From positions 1-37,417 of the forward strand of contig CAMNGN010000002.1 of NCBI GenBank assembly GCA_946538475.1: a stretch of DNA of 37,417 bases, given 5' to 3'. The position numbers were made by a program, and so were the translations under genes. Below, piece after piece: positions 1 to 7,361 of this stretch (positions are counted from its first letter, which is position 1; each line of letters begins with the position of its first letter). The stretch comes from an uncultured Blautia sp. (GTDB lineage: Bacteria; Bacillota; Clostridia; Lachnospirales; Lachnospiraceae). The notes under the pieces are model-generated. The model saw only the letters and a program-made list of their open reading frames with translations. It made no database searches and was not told the DNA's origin.

Positions 1-1
1 A

Positions 2-105
2 GGAGCGCGAGCCCTCTCGCGAAAAAAAGGAGCGCGAGCCCTCTCGCGAAAAAAAGGAGCGCGAGCCCTCTCGCGAAAAAAAAGGAGTTTGAGCCCCTCT
101 CAAAT
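2..105. repeat. Tandem 27-base hairpin repeat, 3 close copies plus 1 diverged copy
   Basis: Units start at 2, 29, 56 and 84. Each of the first three reads GGAG, a 6-bp stem CGCGAG/CTCGCG around the loop CCCT, then seven or eight A. The fourth keeps GGAG and the GAG...CTC core, but the outer three base pairs of the stem change on both sides together (TTTGAG/CTCAAA, loop CCCCT). The array lies at the window edge upstream of the uppP promoter, so its left end is not seen. On the + strand A-tracts follow the stems, so these are not rightward terminators. On the - strand each stem is followed by CTCC and seven or more T. Function unknown. Confidence 0.9.
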
Positions 106-110
106 TACCC

Positions 111-139
111 TTTAATATTGAAAAATACTATGCTATAAT
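111..139 (+). promoter_or_regulatory. Promoter of uppP (extended -10)
   Basis: TATAAT at 134-139 is directly preceded by TGC, giving an extended -10 element. The -35 region 17 bases upstream is a weak TTTAAT at 111-116, as is usual when an extended -10 is present. The predicted transcription start is near 146, giving a short leader with the ribosome binding site AGAGAGG at 166-172. Confidence 0.6.
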
Positions 140-181
140 ACACCTTGTGTTTTTATGTAAATCACAGAGAGGAATGAATCT

Positions 182-1075
182 ATGCTGCTTCTCTACACCA
201 TATTCTTAGGCGTTATCCAGGGCGTCCTCGAATTCCTCCCGGTCAGCAGCCTCGGCCACCTCAGCCTCATCGAGACCATGATGGCCCTGCCGAAAGACAC
301 GGGACTCTTTTTCGAGGCCATGCTTCACCTGGGAACCATGCTGGCGCTCATCGTCGTTATGTTCAAGGATGTAAAGCGCCTTACCATCGAATTCGGAGGC
401 ATCTGTTCGGATCTTTCGGGCAACTATGGAAAATACCTCCGCAAGCGCCGCCTGGCCGGCAAAACAGGAAATGACAATATCCGCTACTCCAAGCTGATCA
501 CAAACGTATACCGCAAGATCGTCGTCATGATCCTGGTCACGCTCATTCCGACCGCGCTCCTTGGTTTTGTGTGCAGAAACCTTGCGGTCATGGCCCACAA
601 AGCCCCGTCCTTCCCGGGATTCGGCTTTTTGATCATGGGCGTGTTCCTGCTTGTTGTGGACGTGAGCGGGGTGGGCGGAGACTACGGACCGAACACCAGC
701 CGCTATGATCAGGCACTGTGGATCGGTATCCTGCAGGGAATATCGGTCTTTCCGGGGCTTTCGCGCTGCGGGCTGACGATCGGAACCGGTCTCATGTGCG
801 GTTTCGAACGCAAATTTGCCGTCAAGTATTCCTACCTTTGCGGCATACCGGCCATCTTTGGCGCATTGCTGGTAGAAATACCGTACTTCCGTGCGGCTGC
901 CGTCACTCCGTTTCAGATGTTCGCATTTATCTGCGGCGCGCTTGCGGCATTTACCACGGCCTATTTTGTGGCAAGATTTCTGATGAAACTTATGGAAAGT
1001 GTCAAACTCAAATATTTTGCGGGTTATTGCTTTGTTCTGGGGGCTCTTGCCCTTATCATGAGCACACCGACATAA
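182..1075 (+). CDS. uppP: Undecaprenyl-diphosphatase UppP (BacA family)
   Basis: Integral membrane enzyme that dephosphorylates undecaprenyl pyrophosphate, recycling the lipid carrier for peptidoglycan and giving bacitracin tolerance. The first family motif is at the N-terminus (QGVLEFLPVSS, with catalytic-type Glu17), and the second, PGLSRCG, is at about residues 191-197. The family consensus is PGxSRSG, so the second small residue is Cys here. Hydrophobic segments run through the whole 297 aa, slightly longer than the usual 265-280 aa, with a basic cytoplasmic loop near residues 80-105. The ATG at 182 follows AGAGAGG by 9 bases; an ATG at 174 is out of frame. ftsK begins 40 bases downstream with no terminator between, so the two are probably co-transcribed. 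Confidence 0.96.
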   Translation: MLLLYTIFLGVIQGVLEFLPVSSLGHLSLIETMMALPKDTGLFFEAMLHLGTMLALIVVMFKDVKRLTIEFGGICSDLSGNYGKYLRKRRLAGKTGNDNIRYSKLITNVYRKIVVMILVTLIPTALLGFVCRNLAVMAHKAPSFPGFGFLIMGVFLLVVDVSGVGGDYGPNTSRYDQALWIGILQGISVFPGLSRCGLTIGTGLMCGFERKFAVKYSYLCGIPAIFGALLVEIPYFRAAAVTPFQMFAFICGALAAFTTAYFVARFLMKLMESVKLKYFAGYCFVLGALALIMSTPT

Positions 1076-1115
1076 AACAGCACATGCCTTTTAAGAAAAG
1101 AGGGGAGAGCCATTC

Positions 1116-4100
1116 ATGGCAGAAAGTAACAAAAAGACAAAATCACGCTCCGCACGGACGGGAAATCAGCGCCAGAGCACAAAACGAAAAAGTCCGTCCT
1201 CAGGTGCTTCGCGAAAAAACTCTCAGGTGAGAAAACGTGCAGCGGCCGCACAGCGCGGCGGTTCGGGCTTTCAGCGGGATATTCTTATGCTGATCGTCAT
1301 AGCGGCTGCGGTCATCCTGATGATGAGTGCACTTGGCTTTGGCGGTGTGGTAGGCGTAGCGATCAATCAGGTGATGTTCGGTGCGATGGGCGTCCTTTTT
1401 TACGGATTTCCTGCGCTGCTTCTGGTGTTGGTATATCTGCTGGCAGCGCGGCGATTCAGAGGACGCAGGTTCGGCAAAGTACTTGCGCTGCTCATCCTGT
1501 TCGCATTCCTCGGCGGATTTATCCAGGCGATCACACAGGAATATATTGTCACAAATACACCGCTTGACTACTATACTCTGAGCTCGCTGTACAAGACAGG
1601 CGGCGGCCTGATCGGCGGAGCCATAAGTTCTACAGCCATCAAGGCGTTCGGCGAGATCGGCGGCATCATCATGATGGGCTTTGTCATTGTGGTATGCGTT
1701 ATCGAGATCACCTTCGCATCCTTCATGGAATTCGCCTACATGGTCGTGGAAGGCATCGCAAACTTTGTGGAGAACAGCAGAGAGATGTACGATGAGGGCG
1801 AAGAAGAGCGTGCGCTGAAGCGCGAGATCAGAGATACCGAAAAGCAGATGATCCGCGAAGAGCGCAGAGCAGCCCGCATGGAGCAGCTGGAAAAGAGAAA
1901 AGCGCAGCTGTATGAAGTATACGACGAAGAATTTGACGACGATGATGAGTTCGAAGAAGGCCCGGTGATCGGAGACAGGAAAAGACCTGCCCGCAGGAAA
2001 AATCCGAAGGTCGATAAATTCCCCGGAAACAAGCCAAAGCTGGATGTCCCGATCTATGAGGACAGCTTTGAGGATGAAAAGTCCGGCAAGATCAGAAAAG
2101 CCATCAAAAAGTCCAAAAAGACAGGCTTCCTCGACGGTACATGGCTCAAAGAAGACAAGGCCAAGATGCCTGATATACCGGATGACAGTCCGGAGATGCG
2201 CGAAATCACGGATACGGATATCGATGAAGGCTTCGAGCCGGAAGACGGCACCGCTTCGCGCACCGAGGTTGGTGATTTTACCATAGAACGGGGCGAAGAA
2301 CCGTCTGATGACACAGCGGAAGAAGTCCCCGAGGCAGCTGCTTCTAAAGCGCCTAAACGCAAGATGCGAACTCCGGAGCGCAAAACACGAAAACCCGCAT
2401 CCGGCGGCATAGCTGTGGACGAATGGGACGAGCGCAGTGAGGATGACGGCAGCTGGGATGAGGACGATGCGCTTTATGCCATGGAAAAATCGGTGTCAAG
2501 AGCAAATAACAGGAGAAAAGCATCACCGTCTGTTGAAGAACCTTTACGTACGGAAGATTCTTCAGGTGCAGAAGAACCTCCGCGCACACAGGAAGTAAAG
2601 GCGTCTAAGGGCCCGCAGAAGAACCCACGTTCGTCCGCAGCCGAAAAAGAAGCCGGCATCATAGATGTAGCGAACGAGATAGCAGACGCTGCGGAGGTGC
2701 CCGAGAAGAAATATGTGTTCCCGCCGCTCAAGCTCCTGAAGAAGGGCTCGGGGCGTACACAGGGGGATTCGGACGCCTACCTCAGAGCGACGGCGCAAAA
2801 GCTGCAGGACACACTGTATAACTTTGGCGTCAACGCGACGGTAACCAATGTAAGCTGCGGCCCGACCGTCACCAGATTTGAACTGACCCCCGAGATGGGC
2901 GTCAAGGTGAGCAAGATCGTGGGCCTTGCCGATGATATCAAACTGAACCTCGCCTGTGCGGACATCCGTATAGAAGCGCCCATCCCCGGAAAATCCGCGG
3001 TAGGCATAGAGGTTCCCAACAAAGAAAACAGCCCTGTCATGCTGCGCGACCTGCTGCAGTCCGACGAATTTCAGAATGCTTCTTCAAAGCTTTCTTTTGC
3101 GGTCGGTAAGGACATCGGCGGCAAGCCTGTCGTGACAGACATCGCCAAGATGCCCCATGTGCTGATCGCAGGTGCCACGGGATCGGGTAAATCAGTGTGC
3201 ATCAATACATTGATCATGAGTATCCTGTACAAGGCAAAGCCGGACGAAGTAAAGATGATCATGATCGACCCCAAGGTCGTCGAGCTCAGCGTGTACAACG
3301 GTATTCCGCATCTGTTCATTCCGGTTGTCACCGACCCGAAGAAAGCCGCAGGAGCGCTCAACTGGGCGGTGAGTGAGATGAGCAGCCGTTACAATACCTT
3401 TGCGGAGTATGGCGTCAGAAACCTCAAGGAATATAACCACAAGGTGGAGAACCTGAGGCTGGCCGAGGGCGACACCAGACCGCCTAAAATGCCCCGGATC
3501 GTCATTATCGTGGACGAGCTGGCCGACCTTATGATGGTTGCGCCCGGAGACGTAGAAGACGCGATATGCCGTCTTGCACAGCTTGCCAGAGCGGCGGGCA
3601 TACATCTGGTCATCGCAACACAGAGGCCGTCCGTAAACGTCATCACGGGCCTGATCAAAGCGAATATGCCCTCACGTATCGCTTTTGCGGTGGCATCGGG
3701 CGTCGACTCAAGAACCATTCTGGATATGAACGGTGCCGAAAAGCTTCTGGGCAAAGGCGACATGTTGTTCTATCCACAGGGATATCCTAAGCCTGCACGT
3801 CTTCAGGGCTCGTTCGTCTCGGACGAGGAAGTCAGCGCGGTGGTGGAATATCTGACAGATAAGAACCCGAAAACCGACTATGATCCGAATATTCAGCAGC
3901 AGATGAATTCGGCCCAGCCGGGCGGCTCCTTCGGCTCGGGAGGAGATGACCGCGATGCCTACTTTGCCGAAGCCGGCAAGCTGATCATCGACAAAGACAA
4001 AGCTTCGATCGGTATGCTGCAGAGAATGTTCAAGATCGGATTTAACAGAGCGGCGCGTATCATGGACCAGCTGGCCGATGCCGGAGTGGTCGGTCCCGAA

Positions 4101-4169
4101 GAAGGAACCAAGCCGCGTAAGGTGCTGATGTCTCCGGAGCAGTTTGAGAATTATCTGGAAGAGAACTGA
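1116..4169 (+). CDS. ftsK: DNA translocase FtsK/SpoIIIE
   Basis: ATP-driven double-stranded DNA pump that clears chromosome from the closing septum and, in spore formers, packs the forespore. The 1017-aa protein has a basic N-terminus, four or so membrane segments at about residues 52-210, a very acidic and probably disordered linker at about 210-540, the motor with Walker A GATGSGKS at 686-693 and Walker B-like IIIVDELADLMM, and a C-terminal winged-helix gamma domain that reads polar chromosome motifs. It is longer than Bacillus SpoIIIE because of the linker. The ATG at 1116 follows GGGGAG. rlmH starts 33 bases downstream, suggesting one transcript. The sequence does not say whether it acts in division, sporulation or both. 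Confidence 0.96.
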   Translation: MAESNKKTKSRSARTGNQRQSTKRKSPSSGASRKNSQVRKRAAAAQRGGSGFQRDILMLIVIAAAVILMMSALGFGGVVGVAINQVMFGAMGVLFYGFPALLLVLVYLLAARRFRGRRFGKVLALLILFAFLGGFIQAITQEYIVTNTPLDYYTLSSLYKTGGGLIGGAISSTAIKAFGEIGGIIMMGFVIVVCVIEITFASFMEFAYMVVEGIANFVENSREMYDEGEEERALKREIRDTEKQMIREERRAARMEQLEKRKAQLYEVYDEEFDDDDEFEEGPVIGDRKRPARRKNPKVDKFPGNKPKLDVPIYEDSFEDEKSGKIRKAIKKSKKTGFLDGTWLKEDKAKMPDIPDDSPEMREITDTDIDEGFEPEDGTASRTEVGDFTIERGEEPSDDTAEEVPEAAASKAPKRKMRTPERKTRKPASGGIAVDEWDERSEDDGSWDEDDALYAMEKSVSRANNRRKASPSVEEPLRTEDSSGAEEPPRTQEVKASKGPQKNPRSSAAEKEAGIIDVANEIADAAEVPEKKYVFPPLKLLKKGSGRTQGDSDAYLRATAQKLQDTLYNFGVNATVTNVSCGPTVTRFELTPEMGVKVSKIVGLADDIKLNLACADIRIEAPIPGKSAVGIEVPNKENSPVMLRDLLQSDEFQNASSKLSFAVGKDIGGKPVVTDIAKMPHVLIAGATGSGKSVCINTLIMSILYKAKPDEVKMIMIDPKVVELSVYNGIPHLFIPVVTDPKKAAGALNWAVSEMSSRYNTFAEYGVRNLKEYNHKVENLRLAEGDTRPPKMPRIVIIVDELADLMMVAPGDVEDAICRLAQLARAAGIHLVIATQRPSVNVITGLIKANMPSRIAFAVASGVDSRTILDMNGAEKLLGKGDMLFYPQGYPKPARLQGSFVSDEEVSAVVEYLTDKNPKTDYDPNIQQQMNSAQPGGSFGSGGDDRDAYFAEAGKLIIDKDKASIGMLQRMFKIGFNRAARIMDQLADAGVVGPEEGTKPRKVLMSPEQFENYLEEN

Positions 4170-4202
4170 TAAGGCTGCCGGACGCCCGACAGGAGAGTAA
4201 TA

Positions 4203-4685
4203 TTGATAGAGATTAGAATCCTGTCGGTAGGCAGGAGCAAAGAAAAATACTGGAACGCAGCGGTCGCTGAATACGCAAAGAGGCTCGGCAGATACTGTAA
4301 GCTGTCATTTGCGGAGGTTCAGGACGAAAAGACGCCCGATCAGGCCTCCGCGGCAGAGTGTCGGCAGATCAAGGAGCTGGAGGGCTCCCGCCTGATGAAA
4401 CAGATCCGCGAAAAGGACTATGTGATCGCCCTGGCCATAGAGGGAAAGATGCTCGACTCGGTTGAACTATCGGAAGAGCTCTCACGGCTCATGGTGCGGG
4501 GGAGCAGCAGCATCGCTTTTGTGATAGGCGGCTCGCTTGGCCTTTCGGATGAAGTGCTAAAACGGGCCGATCAAAAGCTCAGCTTCTCACGAATGACATT
4601 CCCTCATCAGATGATGCGGGTGATCCTGCTTGAACAGCTGTACCGGAGCTTCCGGATCATGAACAATGAGCCTTACCACAAGTAG
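4203..4685 (+). CDS. rlmH: 23S rRNA (pseudouridine1915-N3)-methyltransferase RlmH
   Basis: SPOUT-class methyltransferase that methylates pseudouridine 1915 in helix 69 of 23S rRNA on the assembled 70S ribosome. The 160-aa length is right for the family. The knot-forming region IAFVIGGSLGLSDEV and the terminal EQLYRSFRIMNNEPYHK are family signatures; the last residues YHK contribute to the active site. The start is TTG at 4203, chosen because AGGAGAG lies at 4191-4197 and because the family N-terminus (IRILSVG) begins there. It ends 166 bases before phoH, and an AT-rich spacer follows. Confidence 0.96.
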   Translation: MIEIRILSVGRSKEKYWNAAVAEYAKRLGRYCKLSFAEVQDEKTPDQASAAECRQIKELEGSRLMKQIREKDYVIALAIEGKMLDSVELSEELSRLMVRGSSSIAFVIGGSLGLSDEVLKRADQKLSFSRMTFPHQMMRVILLEQLYRSFRIMNNEPYHK

Positions 4686-4735
4686 ATCCTACAAGTCATG
4701 GCGCAAACCCGGCCCGAACCTTAAAAAGAATATTA

Positions 4736-4814
4736 GTTTACATAATTCTGTTTATAATTGACATAATTCGTTTACATAACTTCGGCAATTCCGCTCAAAG
4801 GAATAATGTAAAAT
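4736..4814 (+). promoter_or_regulatory. AT-rich promoter/operator region upstream of phoH
   Basis: The spacer between rlmH and phoH holds three near-direct copies of TTTACATAATTC-like sequence starting at 4737, 4758 and 4771. A TATAAT lies at 4753-4758 and a second -10-like TAAAAT at 4809-4814. Neither has a convincing -35 element at 16-18 bases, so the exact promoter is uncertain. The repeats could be an operator. The Shine-Dalgarno AAAGGA for phoH is at 4833-4838. Confidence 0.35.
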
Positions 4815-4851
4815 ACGACTTTGAATGCAAAGAAAGGATACAATCTCGTAA

Positions 4852-5877
4852 ATGGCAGGCAGCATAATTGAACTGAAGGCCGATATTCCCGTGAATCATC
4901 AGGCCAATGTGTTCGGCCGTTTTGACGAACATCTGAAACAGATAGAAAAAACGCTCAACGTAACTCTGATCCTGAGGAACGGAGAGCTGAAGATACTCGG
5001 AAACGAGCAGGCGGCTTCTGCGGCCCGCGACCTCATCGCAAACCTTGTGGCGCTTTCCGAAAAAGGCAACGCGATCACTTCGCAGAATGTCAACTACGGA
5101 CTCGCGCTGGCATTGGAATCAAAGAGCGGCATGCTCACCGAGATAGACAAGGACTTTATCTGCAATACCATACAGGGAAGACCGATCAGGCCCAAGACGC
5201 TGGGGCAGAAAGATTATGTGGATATGATCCGCAAAAAGATGATCGTTTTTGGCGTAGGACCGGCCGGAACCGGAAAGACTTACCTGGCCATGGCCATGGC
5301 GGTTACCGCGTTCAGAAATGAAGAAGTAAGCCGCATCATTCTGACCAGACCGGCCATCGAAGCAGGAGAAAAACTGGGCTTTCTTCCCGGCGATCTGCAG
5401 TCAAAAGTCGACCCTTACCTGCGCCCGCTGTATGACGCTCTGTATCAGATCATGGGTGCAGACAGCTTCCAGAAAAACATGGAAAGAGGGCTTATCGAAG
5501 TGGCGCCGCTCGCCTATATGAGAGGCCGGACACTCGACAATGCCTTTATCATTCTGGATGAAGCGCAGAACACCACACCGGCTCAGATGAAGATGTTCCT
5601 CACGCGAATCGGCTTTGGCTCAAAGGTGATCGTGACCGGCGATGCCTCGCAGAAAGACCTTCCGAGAGACGCGGTTTCGGGCCTCGATGTGGCGATGAAA
5701 GTGCTGAAAAAGATAGACGATATCGGCTTCTGCGAGCTGACGAGCAAGGACGTTGTCCGCCATCCGCTGGTCCAGCAGATCGTACAGGCCTACGAGAATT
5801 ACGAGAAAAAACAGCCGAAGAAAGAGCAGGCGGATATGCAGAGATCACGGTATGAACGGAGGAGGAATTTCAGATGA
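4852..5877 (+). CDS. phoH: PhoH-like P-loop ATPase
   Basis: PhoH/PhoL-type NTPase, a superfamily-1 helicase-like fold usually encoded beside ybeY and thought to act in RNA or rRNA metabolism. The 341-aa protein has an N-terminal KH-like segment (about residues 1-100), Walker A GPAGTGKT at 136-143 and Walker B ILDEAQNTT with Asp236-Glu237. The conserved RPAIEAGEKLGFLPGDL block follows Walker A. The ATG at 4852 is 13 bases from AAAGGA, a rather long spacing, but no better start exists. ybeY overlaps by four bases (ATGA), as in many Firmicutes. The exact biochemical role of the family is still unsettled. Confidence 0.95.
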   Translation: MAGSIIELKADIPVNHQANVFGRFDEHLKQIEKTLNVTLILRNGELKILGNEQAASAARDLIANLVALSEKGNAITSQNVNYGLALALESKSGMLTEIDKDFICNTIQGRPIRPKTLGQKDYVDMIRKKMIVFGVGPAGTGKTYLAMAMAVTAFRNEEVSRIILTRPAIEAGEKLGFLPGDLQSKVDPYLRPLYDALYQIMGADSFQKNMERGLIEVAPLAYMRGRTLDNAFIILDEAQNTTPAQMKMFLTRIGFGSKVIVTGDASQKDLPRDAVSGLDVAMKVLKKIDDIGFCELTSKDVVRHPLVQQIVQAYENYEKKQPKKEQADMQRSRYERRRNFR

Positions 5878-6368
5878 CCATTCTGACCGACTTTGAGACA
5901 GAAAAAACTCTGGACATAGATTATGAAAAGACGGCTCTGGCTGTGGCAGAAAAAGCGCTGGAACTCGAAAACTGCCCCTACGAGGCACAGATCAGCCTCA
6001 TTCTGACCGACGATGAAGGGATCCGGCAGGTAAACAGCGAGTTCAGGGATATCGACAGATCGACCGACGTTCTTTCTTTTCCGATGATCCCGTTCGAATC
6101 ACCGGCCGCTTACGATATTCTCGAAGAAGATGAGTCTTACTTTGACATGGATACCGGGGAGCTTCTGCTGGGTGACATCATGATCTCTGTCGACCATGTA
6201 TATGCGCAGGCCGAAGAATACGGGCATTCCGTGACGAGAGAATTCGCATTTCTGGTGGCTCACAGCATCATGCATCTTCTGGGGTATGATCACATGGAAA
6301 AAGAAGAGGCGGCTGTGATGGAGGCACATCAGGAGGCAGTGCTTTCCGCACTCGGCATCGTTCGCTGA
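5874..6368 (+). CDS. ybeY: Endoribonuclease / rRNA maturation factor YbeY
   Basis: Metal-dependent single-strand endoribonuclease needed for 16S rRNA 3'-end processing and 70S ribosome quality control. The zinc site H-x3-H-x5-H is intact as HSIMHLLGYDH, with His130, His134 and His140. The 164-aa length and the upstream DVLSFPM and LLGDIMIS blocks fit the family. The start overlaps the phoH stop by four bases with GGAGG just upstream, so translation is likely coupled. The next gene begins 11 bases after its stop. The usual clostridial followers (dgkA, cdd, era) are absent here. Confidence 0.97.
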   Translation: MTILTDFETEKTLDIDYEKTALAVAEKALELENCPYEAQISLILTDDEGIRQVNSEFRDIDRSTDVLSFPMIPFESPAAYDILEEDESYFDMDTGELLLGDIMISVDHVYAQAEEYGHSVTREFAFLVAHSIMHLLGYDHMEKEEAAVMEAHQEAVLSALGIVR

Positions 6369-6379
6369 AGGAGGATATA

Positions 6380-6601
6380 ATGGAAAAATCGCGCATTAAC
6401 CGCATAAATGAACTGGCAAGAAAAGCAAAGACCGTCGGCCTTACTCCCGACGAAAAGAAAGAGCAGCAGAGGCTGAGAAAAGAGTTTCTGGCAGTGTTCC
6501 GCATGAATCTCCGCGCACAGCTCGACAATATCGATATTGAGGAGGAAGACGGGACCATCGTGAATCTCGGCGAAAAATATGGCGACAAAACAACACATTA
6601 G
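6380..6601 (+). CDS. UPF0291/DUF896 small protein (YnzC-like)
   Basis: A 73-aa, highly charged, helical protein of the UPF0291 (DUF896) family. The family signature is visible: an N-terminal RINELARKAK helix, LTPDEKKEQQRLRKEF, then a second helix ending LDNIDI. Bacillus YnzC, a homologue, sits in the SOS-induced yneA operon, but I see no LexA-type site here and the gene is embedded in a housekeeping operon. The function is not known. The ATG at 6380 follows AAGGAGG, an ideal ribosome binding site. The last 23 bases overlap the start of the following cyclo-ligase gene in another frame. Confidence 0.9.
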   Translation: MEKSRINRINELARKAKTVGLTPDEKKEQQRLRKEFLAVFRMNLRAQLDNIDIEEEDGTIVNLGEKYGDKTTH

Positions 6602-7133
6602 AAAAGAGGCGCTGGCCAGACGCGCAGGGATCTCCAAAGAGGAGGCTGCCGAAAAAAGCCGTGCCATCACAGACAGGATCCTGGCTCTTCCGGCGTACAG
6701 AAATGCAGAATGTATTCTTCTTTATATCGATGTTAAAGGAGAGGTTCGGACCCGCGATCTGCTTGAGAGAGCATGGAAGGACGGGAGAAGAACAGCCGTT
6801 CCCAGATGCAGGGATAAAAGGATGGACTTCGTGGAAATCACCGGTTACTCCGACCTGAAACCGGGGAGTTTTGGCATTCCCGAGCCTGCTTCGGGCGATC
6901 CGATCGATCCCGGAAATGCCCTGATGATCATGCCCGGAGCGGCTTTTGACAGAAACCTTTCCCGCATAGGTTACGGCGGAGGCTATTATGACCGCTACCT
7001 CTGCGAAAATCCGGATGTACAGACTGTGGCGGTATCATACGCCTGCCAGGTGTTCGATTCCATTCCAAGCGAAGAACATGATGTACGCCCACGGATCCTG
7101 GTGACAGAGAACGAAATCCTGTATCGCAGGTAA
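6579..7133 (+). CDS. ygfA: 5-formyltetrahydrofolate cyclo-ligase
   Basis: Cytosolic enzyme (EC 6.3.3.2) that converts 5-formyl-THF to 5,10-methenyl-THF using ATP, returning a storage or inhibitory folate to the one-carbon pool. The 184-aa protein shows the N-terminal IRKEALARR block and the C-terminal MPGAAFDRNLSRIGYGGGYY signature with its glycine-rich substrate loop, near residues 118-138. The ATG at 6579 lies inside the 3' end of the DUF896 gene and has only a weak ribosome binding site. The conserved IRKEALARR motif begins seven residues in, so a later start would remove it. Translation is probably coupled to the upstream gene. This is the last gene of the block. Confidence 0.95.
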   Translation: MATKQHIRKEALARRAGISKEEAAEKSRAITDRILALPAYRNAECILLYIDVKGEVRTRDLLERAWKDGRRTAVPRCRDKRMDFVEITGYSDLKPGSFGIPEPASGDPIDPGNALMIMPGAAFDRNLSRIGYGGGYYDRYLCENPDVQTVAVSYACQVFDSIPSEEHDVRPRILVTENEILYRR

Positions 7134-7155
7134 ACATAAGTTTTTAAGTAAACAT

Positions 7156-7182
7156 AATTTTTTACTTTTTTGTAAAAAAATT
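7156..7182. other. AT-rich hairpin after the folate gene
   Basis: An 8-bp perfect inverted repeat, TTTTTTAC / GTAAAAAA with loop TTTTTT, lies 22 bases after the stop at 7133 and can be extended by AATT pairs with one bulge. It might act as a weak terminator, but the stem has only one G-C pair. Two copies of GTAAACATAA flank its left side (7132-7141 and 7148-7157). Confidence 0.35.
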
Positions 7183-7207
7183 ATTTTAAATATCTTACAG
7201 AATGGAA

Positions 7208-7236
7208 TTGCTTTATGATTTGAACTGTGCTATATT
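7208..7236 (+). promoter_or_regulatory. Promoter of the 1442-aa surface protein gene
   Basis: An extended -10 element, TGC followed by TATATT at 7231-7236, lies 17 bases downstream of TTGCTT at 7208-7213. The TGCTATAnT form matches the uppP promoter. The predicted start near 7243 gives a leader of about 120 nt. Confidence 0.55.
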
Positions 7237-7265
7237 TAAGTTTGGATTGGTTTCTGTATTATTTA

Positions 7266-7336
7266 GGAACACAGATTCCACATATATTCCAACAAACGCA
7301 GACAGCGTTTGTGCATCCGCGTAACAGGGGGCGCGG
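7266..7336 (+). promoter_or_regulatory. Structured 5' leader with three consecutive hairpins
   Basis: Three short stems follow each other in the predicted leader: GGAA/TTCC at 7266-7279, CAAACGC/GCGTTTG at 7293-7311 with a 5-base loop, and CCGCG/CGCGG at 7317-7336 with a G-rich loop. The ribosome binding site GGGAGG lies just before the ATG at 7362. I could not match this to a known riboswitch consensus, including the cyclic-di-GMP classes that often precede surface-protein genes. Confidence 0.4.
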
Positions 7337-7361
7337 CTGACATCTGAGGGAGGAATTTAGA

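Noticed and set aside
1-105. Possible CRISPR array at the window start
   Set aside because: The 27-base units are directly abutting; no unique spacers separate them and no cas genes are present.
2-105. Reading the tandem hairpins as rightward intrinsic terminators
   Set aside because: Each + strand stem is followed by A7-8, not T; only the - strand has T-tracts, and no leftward gene is visible.
6380-6601. SOS control of the DUF896 gene, by analogy with Bacillus ynzC
   Set aside because: The gene is inside the phoH-ybeY operon and I see no LexA-type box upstream.
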